Notes: a model not told the origin generated them from the sequence alone. Shown: positions 1 to 6,534, counted from the stretch's first letter. The stretch: 6,685 nucleotides of DNA from an uncultured Eubacteriales bacterium (GCA_900321515.1 ONWI01000097.1:1-6685), one strand, 5' to 3'. A program made the numbers and translations.

Positions 1-351
1 AACGCGGAGGGACAACTTGCCTCCGAAATGCTGGATTACGGCGAAAAGAGGCTCACCGAGAACGGCTTTGAGCCATATTATCTCTACCGACAGTCGGGGA
101 TGGTGGGGAATCTTGAAAATGTCGGCTGGTCAAAGCCGGGATACGAGGGAGTCTACAATGTCTTTATCATGGACGAGACCCATACAATTCTCGCGGTTGG
201 CGGTGGAGCGGTCACCAAGCTGAAGCAGCCGCGTGTCAACAACATCGAACGCATCTTCAATTACAAATACCCTTATGAATATATTTCGCGGTTTGACGAG
301 ATTATAGGCAGAAAGAAGGGAATAAAAGAATTCTATGATAAATTTTGTTGA
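1..351 (+). CDS. hemZ: HemZ-type coproporphyrinogen III dehydrogenase (radical SAM), C-terminal fragment
   Basis: Partial gene: the reading frame is open from base 1 and ends at TGA 349-351, leaving the last 116 residues. The family is oxygen-independent, radical-SAM coproporphyrinogen oxidase/dehydrogenase-like and acts in cytosolic porphyrin (heme) synthesis. The fragment carries the family's characteristic C-terminal stretch: YYLYRQ (window residues 26-31), MVGNLENVGWSKPGYEG (34-50), a glycine-rich AVGGGAVTKL segment (65-74), and NNIERIFNYKYPYEYISRFD (80-99). The radical-SAM CxxxCxxC cluster and the start lie upstream of the window, so activity cannot be judged here. HemZ proteins are usually a little under 500 residues, so about a quarter is visible. 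The 3' end overlaps the next gene by 17 bases, pointing to one transcript. Some HemZ-like proteins in anaerobes may not make heme, so the exact substrate is inferred from the family. Confidence 0.85.
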   Translation, partial: NAEGQLASEMLDYGEKRLTENGFEPYYLYRQSGMVGNLENVGWSKPGYEGVYNVFIMDETHTILAVGGGAVTKLKQPRVNNIERIFNYKYPYEYISRFDEIIGRKKGIKEFYDKFC

Positions 352-2044
352 TTACTACATCCATTACACCGAACGTCTGAGGCACATCAACAATGCCGTA
401 CTCAATTCACCCGCCGAGCTTATCCGGCAGATGGAGGCGCAGTATGCCAAGCGGATAAACGAGATAGCGGATTTCGTCATGTCCACAGGCATGGGACGCA
501 AGCTGATCATGCTGTCCGGTCCGTCGAGTTCCGGCAAGACCACCACGGCCAATATGCTGGTCGGCTGCGTGAAGTCTTCCGGCGCAAACGCGGTCTGTCT
601 TTCGCTTGATGATTTTTTCAAGGGTGAGGGAAAGGCTCCCCGTCTGCCCGACGGCAAATATGATTACGAATCCGTCTATGCGCTTGACATCGGACTTATG
701 AAACAATGTTTAACCGAACTTCTTGAAAAGGGCAGCACGATGATGCCGCGCTTCGACTTTGCGGCAAAAAGTCCCGCGCCGGAGCGTTATATGCTTCAGG
801 TCGGGGAAAATGATGTGATAATCGTGGAGGGAATACACGCTCTTAATCCCATAATTACCGACTGCCTGCCGGACGAGAGAATGGTCAAGATATATATCAG
901 TGTCAAGCAAGGCATCAAAGAGGGAGACGATACCGTTATTTCCGCCCATCAGATACGTTTTCTCCGCAGGCTGGTGCGCGATTATCAGTTTCGCAACAGT
1001 CCTCCGGAGCGGACATTTGAGATGTGGCCGCAGGTGCTTCGCGGTGAAAAGCTATATATTTCGGCTTACAAACGGTTTGCCACCGTTACAATCAATTCAA
1101 TTCACATTTACGAAGTCAACGCCATTGCCGACAAGGCGATTGAGATACTCGGCAGCATTCCGGAAAACAGCCAGTATTACTCCGAAGCCCAGGAATACAT
1201 CAGAAGGCTCGCGCTCTTTGAAAATCTCGACGAGGGACTAATTCCGGATAATTCGCTCATAAGGGAATTTATCGGGCAGGGCAGGCTTTCCGACAAGCCC
1301 ACCGTCGCTACCTCAGCCAATTCCCACGGCAGGGTGATAAATGATATACGCTTCTTCGCGGAGACTTCCGCAGACGGCATTGATCTTCGGCGCGACTGTC
1401 GGTACTGCTGTCCGAGAAGGACGCTTGCCGCGACCGAAAGACTGTTGTGCGCACTGAGGGAACGGAATTTCTCACTGCCGGATATAGGTCGTTTTTCCTA
1501 TCTCTACATCAATTTTACCACCCGTTTGCCGGAGGGTCATTCCAAATTTATTCCGGAGCTTCCGATATGCAGCGGTGAGTTCGACTGGTTCCGGTATGTG
1601 GACGTCGGCGTGAGTCAGGCAACCTATGATTCGCTCGGGCAAAAAAGCGGAGAATGGTATCTGCAATCCGCCGTGAATGTCATCACAGCTCACTTTTGCC
1701 ATACCGAAGACGAAAGAAACGCCGTTTACAGGATGCTGACTGACATTATCGCGCAGGGAAGCGATTTCAGAGTTCTCTATAAGAAAAAAGAGACTGCAAG
1801 CATGACGGCCTGCGTTTATGCTGGAATATCAGACGAATTCAGGTATATTCCCACCGTCATTGTTACAGACAAAGAGGGAAATGTCCTTCTGGAAAAAAGC
1901 ATGGAGCCGCAGTTCCATCGGGAGAATTTTGCCAATCAGTACGGTTCCCTGCTGCTAAATAAAAAACGTGTTTTGATAAGACCGAGAAAAAATGAATTAT
2001 CAAAAGACTTGCAAGAAATTATCTTGCCGATAGGGGAGGCGTGA
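335..2044 (+). CDS. Uridine kinase-like nucleoside kinase with an uncharacterised C-terminal extension
   Basis: 569 residues, a P-loop kinase of the phosphoribulokinase/uridine kinase family, expected to phosphorylate a nucleoside with NTP in the cytosol. Visible in order: a helical N-terminus (1-50); Walker A GPSSSGKT (62-69); LSLDDFF with D92/D93 (89-95); Walker B-like VIIVEG (161-166); the lid-type RRLVRDYQFR (211-220); and WPQVLRGEKLYISAYKRFA (231-249), a hallmark of the clostridial nucleoside kinases. IPDNSLIREFIG (303-314) is where those kinases normally end. The usual clostridial relative has a threonyl-tRNA-synthetase-like (TGS) N-terminal part; here it is absent. Instead about 250 extra residues follow (317-569), containing a DCRYCC cysteine cluster (354-359), which I cannot assign. 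The start at ATG 335 has only a distant Shine-Dalgarno-like GAAGGG (315-320) and overlaps the hemZ end by 17 bases, so coupled translation is likely. Substrate is not determinable. Confidence 0.85.
   Translation: MINFVDYYIHYTERLRHINNAVLNSPAELIRQMEAQYAKRINEIADFVMSTGMGRKLIMLSGPSSSGKTTTANMLVGCVKSSGANAVCLSLDDFFKGEGKAPRLPDGKYDYESVYALDIGLMKQCLTELLEKGSTMMPRFDFAAKSPAPERYMLQVGENDVIIVEGIHALNPIITDCLPDERMVKIYISVKQGIKEGDDTVISAHQIRFLRRLVRDYQFRNSPPERTFEMWPQVLRGEKLYISAYKRFATVTINSIHIYEVNAIADKAIEILGSIPENSQYYSEAQEYIRRLALFENLDEGLIPDNSLIREFIGQGRLSDKPTVATSANSHGRVINDIRFFAETSADGIDLRRDCRYCCPRRTLAATERLLCALRERNFSLPDIGRFSYLYINFTTRLPEGHSKFIPELPICSGEFDWFRYVDVGVSQATYDSLGQKSGEWYLQSAVNVITAHFCHTEDERNAVYRMLTDIIAQGSDFRVLYKKKETASMTACVYAGISDEFRYIPTVIVTDKEGNVLLEKSMEPQFHRENFANQYGSLLLNKKRVLIRPRKNELSKDLQEIILPIGEA
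2033..2039 (+). promoter_or_regulatory. Ribosome binding site that sets the yifB start
   Basis: GGGGAGG lies just inside the 3' end of the kinase gene. It is 10 bases before ATG 2050 but only 1 base before the in-frame GTG 2041. The GTG would be too close for normal initiation, so ATG 2050 is the better start. Confidence 0.7.
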
Positions 2045-2049
2045 AAAAA

Positions 2050-3582
2050 ATGTCTTTTGCGGTGATAAACAGTCTGGGCTGTCTGGGCATCGACGCGTAC
2101 AGCGTTAAGGTGGAAGCGGACGCTGAGGACAGCTTTCCGATGTTTGATGTTGTGGGTCTGCCCGATGCTTCCGTCAAGGAATCACGTGACCGCGTGCGGG
2201 CTGCCATCCACAATTGCGGCTTTGAGTTTCCGACTTACAGGGTTATTATCAATCTCGCCCCCGCCGACATACGCAAGGAAGGACCGATATATGATCTTCC
2301 GATATTTATGGCGGTGCTGCTTGTCTCCCGTCAGATAGACCATGTGCCGGAGGGAAGTGCATTTATCGGTGAACTGTCGCTTTCCGGCGAGATACGGCCG
2401 GTCAAGGGCGTGCTGGCGATGGCAATTAAGGCGCGCGATCTCGGCTATAAGTCGCTGTTTGTTCCGCGTGCCAATGCAGCCGAGTCCTCGGTGGTAGACG
2501 GAATAGTGATTTACGCCGTAGAAAGGGTTGGCGAGATAATAGATCACATTACCTGCCGCAGGGAACTTCCGCCGGTAACTTCGGCGGACTTTCCGGAAAA
2601 GCAGTCGGATATTCCTCCGCTCGATTTTTCCGATGTAAGGGGACAGGAGGCTCCCAAACGCGCACTTGAGGTGGCGGCGGCGGGAGGACACAATGTGCTG
2701 CTCATAGGACCGCCCGGCTCCGGCAAGAGCATGCTTGCCAAGCGACTGCCTTCTGTTTTGCCTGATATGACGTTTGAGGAATCCATTCAGGTCACAAAGA
2801 TACATTCCATAGCCGGAATACTGCCGACAGATGTAAAGCTGATACGCGAACGTCCGTTCCGTTCGCCGCATCACAGTTCCTCGTCAGTCGCTCTGGCCGG
2901 GGGAGGACGTATTCCCGGTCCGGGTGAGGTGTCGCTTGCCCACAACGGAGTGCTTTTCCTCGACGAGCTTCCGGAGTTTGACAAATCCGCGCTTGAAATA
3001 CTGCGTCAGCCGCTTGAGGATCATCAGATCACCATTTCCAGAAGCAGCGGACGCATTACATACCCATGTGATTTTCAGTTAATTGCCGCAATGAATCCAT
3101 GTCAATGCGGATATTTCGGACATCCCACCCGGCAATGCACATGCCGCCGCGGAGCGGTTGCCAAATATCTGAGCAAGATATCCGGACCGCTCCTCGACCG
3201 GATGGATATACATGTTGAAGTGCCGCCGGTGGAATACAAGGAGCTGTCCCGAAGCACGCCTTCCGAAAGCTCCAGCAGCATCAGGGAACGGGTCAACAAG
3301 GCGCGGCTGGTTCAGCAGCAGCGGTTCGCAGGTACGGGGATTAGCTGCAATGCAAGAATTACTCCGGCAACGCTGCACGAATTCTGCCGTATGACCGACG
3401 ACGCCTCAAAGGTGCTGCAAATGGCATTTGACCGGCTCAAGCTGTCGGGGCGCGCCTATGACCGTATTGTCAAGGTGGCGCGGACCGTCGCCGATCTGGA
3501 CGGTGACGAGGTTATTTCGTCCCAGCATATTATGGAAGCCATTCGCTACCGTACTCTCGACCGCGAATACTGGCGCAACTGA
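2050..3582 (+). CDS. yifB: YifB/ComM family Mg-chelatase-like AAA+ ATPase
   Basis: 510 residues from ATG 2050, close to the usual ~500 of the family. An in-frame GTG at 2041 would add three residues but sits too near the Shine-Dalgarno sequence. The N-terminal third is the Lon-protease-like/ChlI-type domain (DVVGLPDASVKESRDRVRAA, around 33-52; PADIRKEGPIYDLPIFMAVL, 71-90). The AAA+ Mg-chelatase core follows: Walker A GPPGSGKS (220-227), the FRSPHHS motif (270-276), Walker B VLFLDELPEF (301-310), and a four-cysteine cluster C351/C353/C363/C365 in MNPCQCGYFG...QCTC. GPLLDRMDIHVEVPP then leads to a helical C-terminal lid. ComM in Gram-negative bacteria is a hexameric branch-migration motor that extends recombination during natural transformation; the role of YifB in Firmicutes is less clear, so a DNA-recombination role here is inferred. 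It starts 5 bases after the kinase stop and is the last gene before a strong terminator. Confidence 0.95.
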   Translation: MSFAVINSLGCLGIDAYSVKVEADAEDSFPMFDVVGLPDASVKESRDRVRAAIHNCGFEFPTYRVIINLAPADIRKEGPIYDLPIFMAVLLVSRQIDHVPEGSAFIGELSLSGEIRPVKGVLAMAIKARDLGYKSLFVPRANAAESSVVDGIVIYAVERVGEIIDHITCRRELPPVTSADFPEKQSDIPPLDFSDVRGQEAPKRALEVAAAGGHNVLLIGPPGSGKSMLAKRLPSVLPDMTFEESIQVTKIHSIAGILPTDVKLIRERPFRSPHHSSSSVALAGGGRIPGPGEVSLAHNGVLFLDELPEFDKSALEILRQPLEDHQITISRSSGRITYPCDFQLIAAMNPCQCGYFGHPTRQCTCRRGAVAKYLSKISGPLLDRMDIHVEVPPVEYKELSRSTPSESSSSIRERVNKARLVQQQRFAGTGISCNARITPATLHEFCRMTDDASKVLQMAFDRLKLSGRAYDRIVKVARTVADLDGDEVISSQHIMEAIRYRTLDREYWRN

Positions 3583-3603
3583 CAGTCTTTGTCAATAATT
3601 TGT

Positions 3604-3643
3604 AAAAAATCCCACGGAACACGCAAGCACCGTGGGATTTTTT
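3604..3643 (+). terminator. Intrinsic terminator after yifB
   Basis: Perfect 14-bp inverted repeat: AAAAAATCCCACGG (3604-3617) pairs with CCGTGGGATTTTTT (3630-3643) around a 12-base loop, followed by a further T-rich tract. It lies 21 bases after the yifB stop and closes the hemZ-kinase-yifB unit. The A-run on the left arm gives a T-run on the other strand, so it could also stop minus-strand transcripts. Confidence 0.93.
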
Positions 3644-3679
3644 ACTTTTTTTCATATATTTCTCTATTTTTTCGACAGC

Positions 3680-3695
3680 ATGTGAGCATACACAT
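3680..3695. repeat. Operator-like inverted repeat ATGTG-N6-CACAT
   Basis: Perfect 5-bp inverted repeat ATGTG (3680-3684) and CACAT (3691-3695) around AGCATA, in the AT-rich gap upstream of mazF. It resembles a CRP/FNR-type half-site pair, but the spacing between TGTG and CACA is 6 rather than the usual 8. It could be a regulator site for the downstream gene; short repeats of this size also occur by chance. Confidence 0.25.
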
Positions 3696-3733
3696 TACCG
3701 GTTGCATAATATATTAATAGGTGGACGGAGTTC

Positions 3734-3877
3734 ATGCAAGGTGAATTATGCGCTACTGTGAATAATTTGAAAATCATCGCCTTATTGGTGATTATATGCT
3801 CTATATACGGTAAAAATATCATTGCGGAGAAGTATATACACTCCGTATTACGAAGTGAAAAAAAGAGAGGACGATGA
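3734..3877 (+). CDS. Possible small ORF (47 aa) upstream of and overlapping mazF
   Basis: An open frame from ATG 3734 to TGA 3875-3877 encodes MQGELCATVNNLKIIALLVI and 27 more residues. There is a short hydrophobic stretch at residues 14-25 (IIALLVIICSIY) and a basic tail (RSEKKRGR, 40-47). AGGTGG (3719-3724) lies 9 bases before the start, and the stop overlaps the mazF ATG as ATGA, an arrangement typical of coupled genes. The position is where a mazE antitoxin would be, but I see no ribbon-helix-helix or AbrB-type pattern, and at 47 residues it is shorter than MazE-type antitoxins. Against it being real: an open frame this short has roughly a one-in-ten chance of arising, the hydrophobic run is short for a membrane span, and the best mazF promoter candidate lies inside it. 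Function unknown. Confidence 0.3.
   Translation: MQGELCATVNNLKIIALLVIICSIYGKNIIAEKYIHSVLRSEKKRGR
3767..3795 (+). promoter_or_regulatory. Weak candidate promoter for mazF
   Basis: TTGAAA (3767-3772) is separated by 17 bases from GATTAT (3790-3795), matching the sigma-A consensus at 5 of 6 and 4 of 6 positions. It would start transcription near 3802, about 70 bases before mazF. An alternative is TATATT (3710-3715) with CATACA (3687-3692). Neither is decisive, but some promoter is needed here because of the strong terminator at 3604-3643. Confidence 0.3.
3825..3852. repeat. Clustered palindromes in the mazF leader
   Basis: The stretch just before mazF contains CGGAG (3825-3829) paired with CTCCG (3841-3845), the 8-bp palindrome GTATATAC (3832-3839) between them, and an overlapping palindrome CGTA-T-TACG (3844-3852). 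In addition ATACGG (3805-3810) is repeated inverted as CCGTAT (3843-3848). These could be an operator or a leader RNA hairpin near the ribosome binding site (GAGAGG, 3865-3870). Toxin operons are commonly autoregulated at such palindromes, but no regulator is visible here. Confidence 0.35.
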
Positions 3878-4260
3878 CCAATATTATGAATGTAAGAAGA
3901 GGAGATATATATTACGCGGATTTAAGCCCGGTTGTAGGTTCTGAGCAGGGCGGCGTGCGTCCGGTACTTATCGTGCAGAACGATGTAGGCAACCGATTCA
4001 GTCCTACGGTGATAGCCGCTGCCATTACCAGCCAGACAGAAAAATCCCATCTGCCGACCCATATATATGTGCAGTCGGTGGAATGCGGGCTGCACAAAGA
4101 TTCGGTGGTGCTGCTCGAACAGATACGCACGCTCGACAAGCGCAGGCTCAAGGAGTGCATGGGACGGCTCGAGGACAGCACAATGAACAAGGTTGATCAG
4201 GCCATTTCCATCAGTTTCGGACTCGGACAGGACGAACAGAATATTCGCAAGGCAAATTAA
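3874..4260 (+). CDS. mazF: MazF/EndoA-type endoribonuclease toxin
   Basis: 128 residues, very similar to the MazF (EndoA, PemK family) of Bacillus, a cytosolic dimeric ribonuclease that cuts single-stranded mRNA at short sequences without ribosomes. Visible: RRGDIYYADLSPVVGSEQGG (8-27), the catalytic arginine R29 in GVRPVL and threonine T52 in AAAITSQ (matching R25 and T48 of the Bacillus enzyme), LPTHIYV (60-66), LLEQIRTLDKRRL (80-92), and the C-terminal helix MNKVDQAISISFGL. No catalytic residue is missing. ATG 3874 is taken as start because GAGAGG (3865-3870) precedes it, although spacing is short (3 bases); ATG 3886 (MNVRRGD) aligns better with the first residue of known MazF and is a fair alternative. 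No mazE-like antitoxin lies directly upstream, unlike the mazEF pair of Bacillus; an antitoxin could be elsewhere. Convergent with dnaC. Confidence 0.95.
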   Translation: MTNIMNVRRGDIYYADLSPVVGSEQGGVRPVLIVQNDVGNRFSPTVIAAAITSQTEKSHLPTHIYVQSVECGLHKDSVVLLEQIRTLDKRRLKECMGRLEDSTMNKVDQAISISFGLGQDEQNIRKAN

Positions 4261-4277
4261 TCTATAGAATAATTGAA

Positions 4278-4314
4278 GCTCTGCAATGATGCTGTTGCGG
4301 CGCCATTGCAGAGC
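4278..4314. terminator. Stem-loop between convergent mazF and dnaC
   Basis: Perfect 11-bp inverted repeat: GCTCTGCAATG (4278-4288) pairs with CATTGCAGAGC (4304-4314) around a 15-base loop. It sits between two convergent stop codons, where a shared terminator is expected. The U-tract is poor on the plus strand (GGTACATATAAAA) and better on the minus strand (TTCAATTATTCT), so it probably serves dnaD-dnaC more efficiently than mazF. Confidence 0.6.
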
Positions 4315-4346
4315 GGTACATATAAAAAATATATTATTCACAAAAA

Positions 4347-5342
4347 TCAGCTTTTGACGATTTTCTTCTTGACCTCAATCCTTATATCGCTGCCGACGAA
4401 CTGCAAACGGGTGTAATTGCCGGATATACGCGATGTGATTCGATCGTCGTATTTTGATTTCAGACCGTCAATGTTCAGGTTTGTACTGATTATTGTGGGT
4501 CTGCGGGAGAGCAGGCGGGTGTTGATAATATCGTAAAGCACGGCAGTGGTGAATTGAGTTACAAATTCCGTTCCGATGTCGTCGAGAATCAGCAGATCGC
4601 AGCTCTTTAGCAGATTCAGGGTGTACTGCTTGTCCTCGCCCCTGCCGAAGTGCTCACTCTCGATGGTGTTGAAGAAATTCTGTGCCGATCCGTAAATAAC
4701 CCCGTAGCCCTTGCTTATTACCCTGCCGGCAATGGCAAGCGAGAGATGTGTCTTGCCCAGTCCGACACCGCCCTGAAATAGCTGATTGGGGGATTGCAGT
4801 GAAAATGTATTTGCATAGTCCCAGCAGTGGCGTTTGACCTGTTCCATCATACGGCGGGGCGACAGGTTTGAATTTGCCGCCTTTTCGGGATAGAAATCCA
4901 GAGAGAAACTCTGGAATGAGCATAATTCAAGCGGCGTGGAGCGATTAAGCTCGTCATAAGCCATCTTGCGCAGTATTTCCTTGAAGCAGGAGCATGTTCT
5001 GCCGTCAATGAAGCCGGTATCGCCGCATTTTTTGCAGTGATACTTGGGTACAAGATAATCATCGGGACATCCGTTTTCACGCAGTATATCGAGCTGACGG
5101 CGCTGCATGGCAAGATTGTTGTCACGTATCTCGGCGACGGTATCGGTAATATCCTTCTGTCCGCTGAGCATGACTCGTGTGAGCTTGATGGATGTCTGGG
5201 CGATTTCGCGCTCAAGTTCTTCGTACTCGGGATTTGCGGCAAAAAACGCCTTGCGACGTTCATCGTTTTCGTTAACCGCCTGTCTGCGGTATGAATCCAG
5301 AAGGAATTTAGCCTGATCATAAACTTCTCGTGAATATCCCAT
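4347..5342 (-). CDS. dnaC: DnaC/DnaI-family replicative helicase loader
   Basis: 331 residues, an AAA+ ATPase that loads the hexameric replicative helicase onto DNA at origins or restarted forks. The N-terminal part (1-95) is helical and charged, as expected for the helicase-binding region. A zinc-binding set YHCKKCGDTG...RTCSC follows (C103, C106, C117, C119), as in Bacillus DnaI. The ATPase core has Walker A GGVGLGKT (191-198), Walker B LLILDD (250-255), sensor 1 STN (286-288) and the arginine-rich box RITSRI (301-306). All key residues are present and the length is normal. Start ATG 5342 has AAGGAGC (minus-strand sense, at 5351-5357) 8 bases upstream. It follows the DnaD-domain gene by 25 bases, which hold this ribosome binding site, so the two are co-transcribed. 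Whether it acts as loader in the Bacillus manner (with DnaD and DnaB) is inferred from the family. Confidence 0.93.
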   Translation of the reverse strand: MGYSREVYDQAKFLLDSYRRQAVNENDERRKAFFAANPEYEELEREIAQTSIKLTRVMLSGQKDITDTVAEIRDNNLAMQRRQLDILRENGCPDDYLVPKYHCKKCGDTGFIDGRTCSCFKEILRKMAYDELNRSTPLELCSFQSFSLDFYPEKAANSNLSPRRMMEQVKRHCWDYANTFSLQSPNQLFQGGVGLGKTHLSLAIAGRVISKGYGVIYGSAQNFFNTIESEHFGRGEDKQYTLNLLKSCDLLILDDIGTEFVTQFTTAVLYDIINTRLLSRRPTIISTNLNIDGLKSKYDDRITSRISGNYTRLQFVGSDIRIEVKKKIVKS

Positions 5343-5367
5343 TGTTCATAGCTCCTTACAGGTAGTA

Positions 5368-6495
5368 TCAGTCGTCATAATTGTAATCTCCGCTGCTTGA
5401 CGCCATTTCTTTTGCCCATTCAGCGTCGAGAATGGCTTCTATGTCATCTGTGGCGCTGGTTTCGCCATAGACTCCGTTTTGTCTCGAGGACTGAGCCGGC
5501 GTGCCGCTTCTGGCAATCCTTCTTGCATCCATAGCCTCCCGGTTCTGCTCATCCAGCTTGAGCGCCGATGTGAGGTCGGTTATGCCCTGTTCAAAGTAGC
5601 GCTTGATAATTCCGTTCATATAGTTGAAGCTGATTTTGCCGTTTTTGTTGACGCATTTGTCATACGCGTGGCGGATAAGCTCCACATCTATGTGCTGCCC
5701 GTTTATCCACAGGTCGCAGAATTTCATCTCGCTTTCGGTTGCCTTGCGTTCAGGAATCTCAAGAGCGGAGCGGACTGTATTCCATGCCTTGCGTTTTGCA
5801 GTAAGCGAGGAGATCTTTTTCTCCGCCTTTTCAAAATTGTCTATTTCTTCCGCAGCCCAGCCAATTCCGGTCGCCTCTATGTAGGACATGCTGGGTTTGC
5901 CGATAGAGCGGCAGTACTGTACCAGCATGGGCATTACGGTACACGGCAGCCCGTGCCATTTGACCAGCGTCACGAAGCAGGTGACTTCTGTGTGAGTCAG
6001 CTGCTTGCCGAGTGTTGCTTCCACTGCCGTCAGCATGTTTTTGAGCTGCTCGTCCTCAGCGACGTACTTCATACACTCGTCGAACGGGTAGCGTATTTTT
6101 TCCCGGCCTGCCGCCGGCTTTTTTTCGGCAGTCTGCCACAGTGCGTTGCTGACCGAAGTCTCCGGAACCGAATCCGCCGCGTCAGCAGTTGCCGTCTTGG
6201 AGTGCGGTATTTCCTTCCTTTCCGGTTTGCTGTGAATATCCGATTCGCTCAGCAGACCGCAGTTGATCCAATAATCGAGCGCGTCCTGGGTATCGGAGGG
6301 CTTCTGTCCGATGGCGAATGCGAGCGCGTCGAGAGTCACCTCATCGCCGCAGTGGCGAAGCATGTAAAGCAGCACTTTGAGTTGCGCCGCGCCCGCCAGC
6401 TTCATGTGCTCGTCAACCACACAGGAAGGTATTGCAAAGACCGAATTCCATGCGCCCATGCTTACGGAATAAGCAATACACTTATTTTCACTCAA
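5368..6495 (-). CDS. DnaD-domain replication initiation protein
   Basis: 375 residues. The N-terminal winged-helix part (about 15-85) has the family pattern WNSVFAIPSCVVDEHMKLAG then QLKVLLYMLRHC and LDYWINCGLL. A polar, Ala/Pro/Ser-rich linker (about 86-135) leads to two DnaD C-terminal-type (DDBH2) helical repeats. Repeat one spans about 136-225 and ends in YIEATGIGW (205-213); repeat two spans about 235-305, with GKISFNYMNGIIKRYFEQGI (286-305). The tail (about 320-375) is acidic and low-complexity, possibly a flexible DNA- or partner-interacting end. The family remodels DNA and recruits the helicase loader, fitting its position just upstream of dnaC. Start: TTG 6493-6495, with AAGGAGA (minus sense, 6505-6511) 9 bases upstream; a nearby ATG (6503-6505) is out of frame and stops after five codons. 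Whether it is the orthologue of DnaD or of DnaB of Bacillus is uncertain. Confidence 0.9.
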   Translation of the reverse strand: MSENKCIAYSVSMGAWNSVFAIPSCVVDEHMKLAGAAQLKVLLYMLRHCGDEVTLDALAFAIGQKPSDTQDALDYWINCGLLSESDIHSKPERKEIPHSKTATADAADSVPETSVSNALWQTAEKKPAAGREKIRYPFDECMKYVAEDEQLKNMLTAVEATLGKQLTHTEVTCFVTLVKWHGLPCTVMPMLVQYCRSIGKPSMSYIEATGIGWAAEEIDNFEKAEKKISSLTAKRKAWNTVRSALEIPERKATESEMKFCDLWINGQHIDVELIRHAYDKCVNKNGKISFNYMNGIIKRYFEQGITDLTSALKLDEQNREAMDARRIARSGTPAQSSRQNGVYGETSATDDIEAILDAEWAKEMASSSGDYNYDD

Positions 6496-6504
6496 TTTGT
6501 CCCA

Positions 6505-6511
6505 TCTCCTT
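6505..6511 (-). promoter_or_regulatory. Ribosome binding site for the TTG start of the DnaD-domain gene
   Basis: Minus-strand AAGGAGA, 9 bases upstream of TTG 6495. It supports a TTG start that keeps the full N-terminal winged-helix region; the next in-frame ATG (residue 13) has no comparable site. Confidence 0.65.
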
Positions 6512-6534
6512 TCCCTTTCAATCGACGGGATAAT

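Noticed and set aside
2041..2043. GTG as start codon of yifB
   Set aside because: Only one base separates it from GGGGAGG, whereas ATG 2050 has a 10-base spacing and matches the usual start of the family.
2182..2874. A 230-codon open frame on the minus strand, opposite yifB
   Set aside because: Antisense shadow of a strongly conserved AAA+ gene; Arg/Tyr/His-rich product with no family resemblance and no promoter or ribosome binding site seen.
4317..4321. TACAT sites (the cleavage motif of Bacillus MazF) in the window, including one just after mazF
   Set aside because: Those I found are scattered about as often as expected by chance for a five-base word, and I saw none inside mazF itself, so no self-targeting pattern is supported.
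6488..6505. Five-codon ORF (MGQIE) overlapping the TTG start of the DnaD-domain gene on the minus strand
   Set aside because: The Shine-Dalgarno sequence directly abuts its ATG with no spacing, so it is unlikely to be translated; it is noted only as the reason that this ATG is not the gene start.
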